DNA of 64,000 nucleotides from Jeotgalibacillus soli. GTDB taxonomy: Bacteria > Bacillota > Bacilli > Bacillales > Jeotgalibacillaceae. A model generated the notes under the pieces. The model worked only from the letters and a program-made list of their open reading frames with translations. It made no database searches and was not told the origin of the DNA. Shown here piece after piece: positions 59,491-64,000 of the stretch (the stretch's first letter is position 1; every line of letters begins with the position of its first letter). The position numbers were made by a program, and so were the translations under genes. The stretch covers positions 1-64,000 of the forward strand of contig NZ_JXRP01000013.1 of NCBI RefSeq assembly GCF_000829435.1, given 5' to 3'.

Positions 59491-61611
59491 TTGATTAGAT
59501 TAGGTGTTGACGTTGGAGGAACATTTACAGATTTAATTTTAATTAATGAAGGAACAGATCAATCCTGGGTTCATAAGGTGCCCTCAACACCATCGGATCC
59601 TTCAGAAGCAGTAATAAAAGGTGTTACAGAGATTTGTGAAATGGCAAAGATTCAACCCTCTAAGATTGACCAATTTTTTCATGGAACCACTGTTGCGACA
59701 AATATTGTTTTAGAGCATAATGGCGCAAATGTAGGAATGATTACTACTGAGGGCTTCAGAGATATATTACACATTGCAAGGCACAAGCGTCCATACAACT
59801 TTTCTTTATATCAGGATCTTCCGTGGCAGAAATATCCATTAGTAGAAAGACGAAATCGTTTGGTGGTCCCTGAAAGAGTATCAGCAGCAGGAGAAGTAAT
59901 AACGTCTTTAGATGAAGAAAAAACAAGAGAGCAAGTACGAAAGTTAAAGGATGCAAAAGTAGATTCAATTGCGGTCTGTTTTGTGTTTTCATTTAAAAAT
60001 CCATCACATGAAAGCCGTGTTAAGGAAATAATTCAAGAAGAATTTCCTGAAGCTTACTTGTCTATCAGCAACGAAATATTACCCCAATATAGAGAATATG
60101 AACGTTTTAGTACAGTAGCATTGAACGCTTTCATTGGTCCAAAGGTAAGTCGCTATATCAAACGGCTGGAAGAAGTGCTGGACGAAATGGAAGTGAGTAC
60201 AAGTGTTCATCTCATGCAATCAAATGGCGGGATTGCCACTTCTGAAGTAGCAGCGGAGAAGCCGATTAACTTACTCCTCTCGGGTCCGGTTGCGGGGTTG
60301 ATTGGGGGAATTAAAGCAGCTAAAAACGCTGGATTTGATAATGTTATTACTCTTGACATTGGAGGCACATCTGCAGATATCGGTGTTGCGCCAAATGGTG
60401 AAATGAGAATGCGGCATTTGTTAGACACTCGTATCGGAGAATACAATGCGATGGTTCCAATGGTTGATATTGATGCTATTGGTGCTGGCGGCGGTTCAAT
60501 TGCCCATGTAGATGAGGGTGGCATCTTTCGAGTAGGACCACAAAGCGCAGGGGCTGATCCAGGACCTGCCTGCTATAACCGCGGGGGGGCACTCCCAACC
60601 TCAACAGACGCGCAGGTTATACTTGGACGTATACACGCCGACAGTAGTCTTGCAGGCGATATGCAAGTGGTTGCTGAGCTTTCTGAAAAAGCTTTTGAAG
60701 AGCATATAGCACAAAAGCTGAATATGACCTCGCTAGAAGCTGCAGCTGGGGCGCTGAAAATTATGACACATAATATGGTGAACGCCATTGAAATGAACAG
60801 TGTACGTAAAGGGTATGATCCACGCGACTTTACGCTAGTGGCAGCAGGAGGAGCGGGTCCTTTATTCGCTTGTGATATTGCAGAAGAATTAAATATACCG
60901 AATGTTGTCGTTCCGCCATATCCAGGAATTACAGCGGCAATGGGACTCCTTGCAAGTGATATTGCATATGAGAAAGTTCATACACTTTGGGGAAGTCTAA
61001 CACACCCTGATGTACCCAATATAAGCTCTGTAATTGATAAACTCGAAAAAGAATCATATAAAGCATTAAAAGAAGATGGAATGAGAGATGACCAAACGGT
61101 TCTGCGTCGGGTTGTTGATTGTCGTTACTCCGGACAAGGATACGAGCTTCGTGTTGATGCACCGGAGGGAGAAATTAATGATAGCTGGGTAACTGAGGTT
61201 ATTCAAAGATTCCATCAAGCACATCTGCGTGAATACGCAAGCCAATTCCCTGACCAAGAAGTCATTGCGATTAATGTACGGGTAATTGGAATTGGATTAG
61301 TAAAATCTGAAAAAGAACAACTATTTGTTACCGAAGGACAGGAAATGTTCTCCATAGATGAATATCCACAGTATCCAGTTTATTTCTGGAACAGTGACCA
61401 GCTAGAGAAAGTTCAAACTCCATTTATCATACGTAATGACATACCTATTGGAACATCATTGTCAGGACCTGCGGTTATTCAACAAAAAGACAGTACGACG
61501 ATCTTGCCGCCGGATTGTACTGCTAGCTTTGACTCTTATGGCAATATTGTAATTGATATGCGTCAAAAGATTGAAAAGAAATTTCAAGCATACGCATCAA
61601 TATCAAAATAA
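59491..61611 (+). CDS. Hydantoinase/oxoprolinase subunit A
   Basis: A 706-residue HyuA-type protein with the ASKHA nucleotide-binding fold: phosphate 1 loop RLGVDVGGTFTDLILI (3-18), FHGTTVATNIVLEH, and LDIGGTSADIGV in the second half. Family members, with subunit B, open cyclic amides (N-methylhydantoin, 5-oxoproline) with ATP, or carboxylate acetone or acetophenone. The start is a TTG at 59491, with AAAGGAGG 7 bases upstream; the frame extends ten codons earlier into this site. Confidence 0.9.
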   Translation: MIRLGVDVGGTFTDLILINEGTDQSWVHKVPSTPSDPSEAVIKGVTEICEMAKIQPSKIDQFFHGTTVATNIVLEHNGANVGMITTEGFRDILHIARHKRPYNFSLYQDLPWQKYPLVERRNRLVVPERVSAAGEVITSLDEEKTREQVRKLKDAKVDSIAVCFVFSFKNPSHESRVKEIIQEEFPEAYLSISNEILPQYREYERFSTVALNAFIGPKVSRYIKRLEEVLDEMEVSTSVHLMQSNGGIATSEVAAEKPINLLLSGPVAGLIGGIKAAKNAGFDNVITLDIGGTSADIGVAPNGEMRMRHLLDTRIGEYNAMVPMVDIDAIGAGGGSIAHVDEGGIFRVGPQSAGADPGPACYNRGGALPTSTDAQVILGRIHADSSLAGDMQVVAELSEKAFEEHIAQKLNMTSLEAAAGALKIMTHNMVNAIEMNSVRKGYDPRDFTLVAAGGAGPLFACDIAEELNIPNVVVPPYPGITAAMGLLASDIAYEKVHTLWGSLTHPDVPNISSVIDKLEKESYKALKEDGMRDDQTVLRRVVDCRYSGQGYELRVDAPEGEINDSWVTEVIQRFHQAHLREYASQFPDQEVIAINVRVIGIGLVKSEKEQLFVTEGQEMFSIDEYPQYPVYFWNSDQLEKVQTPFIIRNDIPIGTSLSGPAVIQQKDSTTILPPDCTASFDSYGNIVIDMRQKIEKKFQAYASISK

Positions 61612-61700
61612 GTATTTCTGATCGTCATATAAAAATGTTTCCGAAGCAGGAGCTTTTATCAAAATATTAACCGTATAAGAGAAGGGAGATTGAAAAATAG

Positions 61701-63467
61701 ATGACTAACAAAATCTTAACTACTGATATTGATCCTGTAACATTAGGGGTAATTGCTGGGTCATTTAGTGCAATAGCAAAAGAAATGGCTTTAGTACTTT
61801 ATCGTATGGCCTACTCGAGTATTATTCGTGAATCGGAGGATTTAGGGGCAGGGTTATTTGATCCAGATGGCAATGAATTATGTGAAAGTGATTCAACCCC
61901 AATGCATATCGGCTCATTACCGGGCTATATTCAGGGTGTTCGGCATTTTTTAGGCGACAATATTTGTGATGGCGATATTATCTTGCACAATAACCCTTAC
62001 TATGGGGCGTCGCATACACCTGATCTAGCCATTATAATCCCCATTTTTTATGAAGAAGAACTTGTTGGATTTGCAGCAAATACAGGTCATGTATTAGATG
62101 CTGGCGGAATGTCTCCTGGACTAATGGTTGATGTTGTAGATGTATATGCTGAAGGAAAGCATTACAACGCAGTTAAGCTGTATAGCAAAGGCGTAAAAAA
62201 CGAAGATATGTGGAGACATATCTTTGAGAATGTGCGAACACCAAAAGAAAATAAAGGTGATGTCGAAGCAATGATCGCTTCTGCTAAGCTCGGTAAGAAG
62301 CGTTATATTGAGCTTCTTAATCGTTACGGGCGAAAGACCATTCAAGCTGCAGAAAAGCGCTGGATGGAATATTCAGAAGAGATGCTGCGTAAGGAAATTG
62401 AAAAAATTCCTGATGGTGTCTATAAAGCACCAACAGGATGGTTAGATGATGATGGAAGGAATTATGGTGAAAGACTAAGAATTGAGACAAGTGTCAAAAT
62501 TGAAGGCAGTGACTTAACTGTAGACCTTACAGGAAGCTCTGACCAGGTTGAAACGGCATACAATGTTCCGTTCTCAGGATCTACTTTGCCGGCAACCTAT
62601 ACGATTGTACGAGCTATTTTACTGGATGAAGCGAATTCAGATGTGTTTATCCCGCAAAACAGTGGTATTTTTAAGCCGATTAAAGTAGTGGCACCATACG
62701 GGAGTATATGGAATCCGAAACATCCAGCCTCTTGTACAGCAAGGATAAACCAAGTACAACGCCTAGCAGATCAAATTAACCTGGCTTTGTCAGATGTTTT
62801 GCCCGAAAAAACAACAGCAGGAAATTCAGCGCACGTACACTTTAACTCTTATGCAGGAATAAAAGAAGAGTCGGGAGATTATTGGGTGTATATCGAGGTT
62901 AACGAGGGGTCTTACGGCGGACGTAATGGCAAAGACGGACTAGACAGTGTAGATAATCTAGTAGCCAATACTCGAAATAACCCGATAGAAGAATTAGAAA
63001 TGAGACTTCCAATGCGCTGTACACGTTATGAACTAAGAGATGAAGGTGCTGCAGCAGGGAAATGGAGAGGAGGCATAGGGATTATTAGAACATGGGAGTT
63101 CTTAACCGATACTCTTTTTACTGGTGAAGGTGATAGACATACAGATCCTCCGAGAGGTGTGTTTGGCGGTCAAGATGGATTAACTGGATCGATGATTTTA
63201 AATCCAGACACAGAAAGAGAACAAAATCTTCATGCGAAACTGACAAATTTCAAGATTAGAAAAGGAGACATACTAGAAATTAGGACACCGTGTGCGGCAG
63301 GGTATGGTGACCCGTTTGAGCGCAGTAGTGAACAAGTGCTAGAGGATATTCTGGATGATTATTTAACCATTGAAAAAGCTGAAAAAGTATATGGGGTAGT
63401 TATTCGCGAGGATTTATCTGTTGACCTGGAAAAAACCAGCAAGATTAGAGAAAAAGTAAGCAGCTAA
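61701..63467 (+). CDS. Hydantoinase/oxoprolinase subunit B
   Basis: A 588-residue HyuB-type subunit that partners with the preceding HyuA-like protein. Typical motifs include DPVTLGVIAGSFSAIAKEMA, ESDSTPMHIGSLPG, the likely metal-binding NNPYYGASHTPDLAI, and NTGHVLDAGG. AGAAGGGAG precedes the ATG. The C-terminal GDPFERS-type end is intact. Confidence 0.9.
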   Translation: MTNKILTTDIDPVTLGVIAGSFSAIAKEMALVLYRMAYSSIIRESEDLGAGLFDPDGNELCESDSTPMHIGSLPGYIQGVRHFLGDNICDGDIILHNNPYYGASHTPDLAIIIPIFYEEELVGFAANTGHVLDAGGMSPGLMVDVVDVYAEGKHYNAVKLYSKGVKNEDMWRHIFENVRTPKENKGDVEAMIASAKLGKKRYIELLNRYGRKTIQAAEKRWMEYSEEMLRKEIEKIPDGVYKAPTGWLDDDGRNYGERLRIETSVKIEGSDLTVDLTGSSDQVETAYNVPFSGSTLPATYTIVRAILLDEANSDVFIPQNSGIFKPIKVVAPYGSIWNPKHPASCTARINQVQRLADQINLALSDVLPEKTTAGNSAHVHFNSYAGIKEESGDYWVYIEVNEGSYGGRNGKDGLDSVDNLVANTRNNPIEELEMRLPMRCTRYELRDEGAAAGKWRGGIGIIRTWEFLTDTLFTGEGDRHTDPPRGVFGGQDGLTGSMILNPDTEREQNLHAKLTNFKIRKGDILEIRTPCAAGYGDPFERSSEQVLEDILDDYLTIEKAEKVYGVVIREDLSVDLEKTSKIREKVSS

Positions 63468-63478
63468 CTTTATAGAAG

Positions 63479-63510
63479 GCTGCAGCTGATCTATAAGATT
63501 GGCTGCAGCT
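63479..63510 (+). other. Intercistronic hairpin between subunit B and the permease
   Basis: GCTGCAGC at 63479-63486 pairs with GCTGCAGC at 63502-63509. There is no T-run, so it may shield the mRNA or attenuate weakly. Confidence 0.5.
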
Positions 63511-63622
63511 TAACAAAACAGGGGGCCAACATAAAAAATTAATGTAAAATATTATCTGAATATTCAGAAATAAATACACGTCATTAACATTCTAAAAGAA
63601 ACGTAATAAAGGAGGCAGTTTA

Positions 63623-64000
63623 ATGTCTAAAGTGAAAAGTAAAAACCATTTATTGGAGGAATCCATTCTACCGATTAAGAATACACGCCGTTCAATTGGA
63701 ATGCTAGGCTATTTTATGATATGGACAGGTATGGTAGTAATGATTGTAGCTTACCAATTTGGTGGTAACGCGATTGCTGCCCATCCTTTAGTTACGAGCC
63801 TGCTAGTTATATTTTTTGCATACTTTTTAATTGGTGCCATTATGCTGTTGTCAGCGGACATTGGAACGGAACACGGTTTGTCATTCGCCGTTTTTTTACG
63901 TGCACCTTTCGGGATTTATGGGACACATATTCCGGTAGTATCGAGGGGAATAGTCGCGGCAATTTGGTTTGGGATTCAAACATATCTTGGAGCATTGGCG
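63623..64000 (+). CDS. NCS1-family nucleobase/hydantoin permease, partial
   Basis: The first 126 residues of an NCS1-type transporter, cut by the window end. NTRRSIGMLGYFMIWTGMVV (about 19-38), a conserved GLSFAVFLRAPFGIYG loop and several hydrophobic segments are visible. AAAGGAGG precedes the ATG. NCS1 carriers import allantoin, hydantoins, cytosine and purines; position at the end of the operon makes it the likely importer of the operon's substrate. Confidence 0.85.
   Translation, partial: MSKVKSKNHLLEESILPIKNTRRSIGMLGYFMIWTGMVVMIVAYQFGGNAIAAHPLVTSLLVIFFAYFLIGAIMLLSADIGTEHGLSFAVFLRAPFGIYGTHIPVVSRGIVAAIWFGIQTYLGALA

Overview
The window reads as chromosomal DNA from a low-GC Gram-positive member of the Bacillaceae that is related to, but is not, Bacillus subtilis. 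The evidence is gene order. A 5S rRNA end is followed by yebE-yebG-purEKBCSQLFMNHD, then yerA-yerB-yerC-pcrB-pcrA-ligA-yerH, opuE, gatCAB, dgkB and rlmCD, which is the B. subtilis order. B. subtilis-type regulation is also present: a guanine riboswitch, paired PurBoxes, and a LexA-type box before pcrA. A complete glgBCDAP operon is inserted on the minus strand between yerH and opuE.

Layout. 0-3.2 kb: 3' end of a 5S rRNA, a PfpI/DJ-1 protein, a decayed Gfo/Idh oxidoreductase, yebE and yebG. 3.2-17 kb: the purine operon, starting with PurBoxes, a promoter and a guanine riboswitch, and interrupted by dispersed repeats and two internal terminator-like hairpins. 17-18.9 kb: a small regulatory island with a zinc-ribbon protein, a class I cyclic-di-GMP riboswitch, a 49-codon SinI-like antirepressor with a TTG start, and a convergent SinR-like repressor. 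19-29.4 kb: DNA repair, lipid and purine genes of the yer/pcr cluster. 29.4-30.2 kb: dispersed repeats flanking a miniature, internally deleted IS1182-type element. 30.2-40 kb: the glycogen operon and a proline symporter, both minus strand. 40.4-49.1 kb: yueI, gatCAB, cupin, thioredoxin-like, dgkB, NUDIX and rlmCD.

49.15-54.7 kb is a decayed accessory island directly after rlmCD. It holds serine recombinase fragments in head-to-head orientation, an IS3-type remnant, and two damaged genes sharing a C-terminal module (one carries an N-acetylmuramoyl-L-alanine amidase domain). It also holds a cysteine hydrolase and a GNAT acetyltransferase. 54.8-56.2 kb carries a ring-cleaving dioxygenase with an MhqR-like operator and a small lipoprotein. 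56.6-64 kb carries a sigma-54 module: a PAS/AAA+ activator divergent from a canonical -24/-12 promoter that drives a nitrilase-superfamily amidohydrolase, hydantoinase/oxoprolinase subunits A and B, and an NCS1 permease cut by the window end. This looks like an inducible uptake and ring-opening pathway for a hydantoin-like cyclic amide.

The most interesting points are the c-di-GMP riboswitch in front of a SinI-like antirepressor, which would link c-di-GMP directly to a SinI/SinR-type biofilm switch; the sigma-54 hydantoinase-like operon; the shared C-terminal module in the post-rlmCD island; and a five-copy dispersed palindromic repeat, one copy of which lies inside the purine operon. All calls are from reading the sequence; no database search was run.
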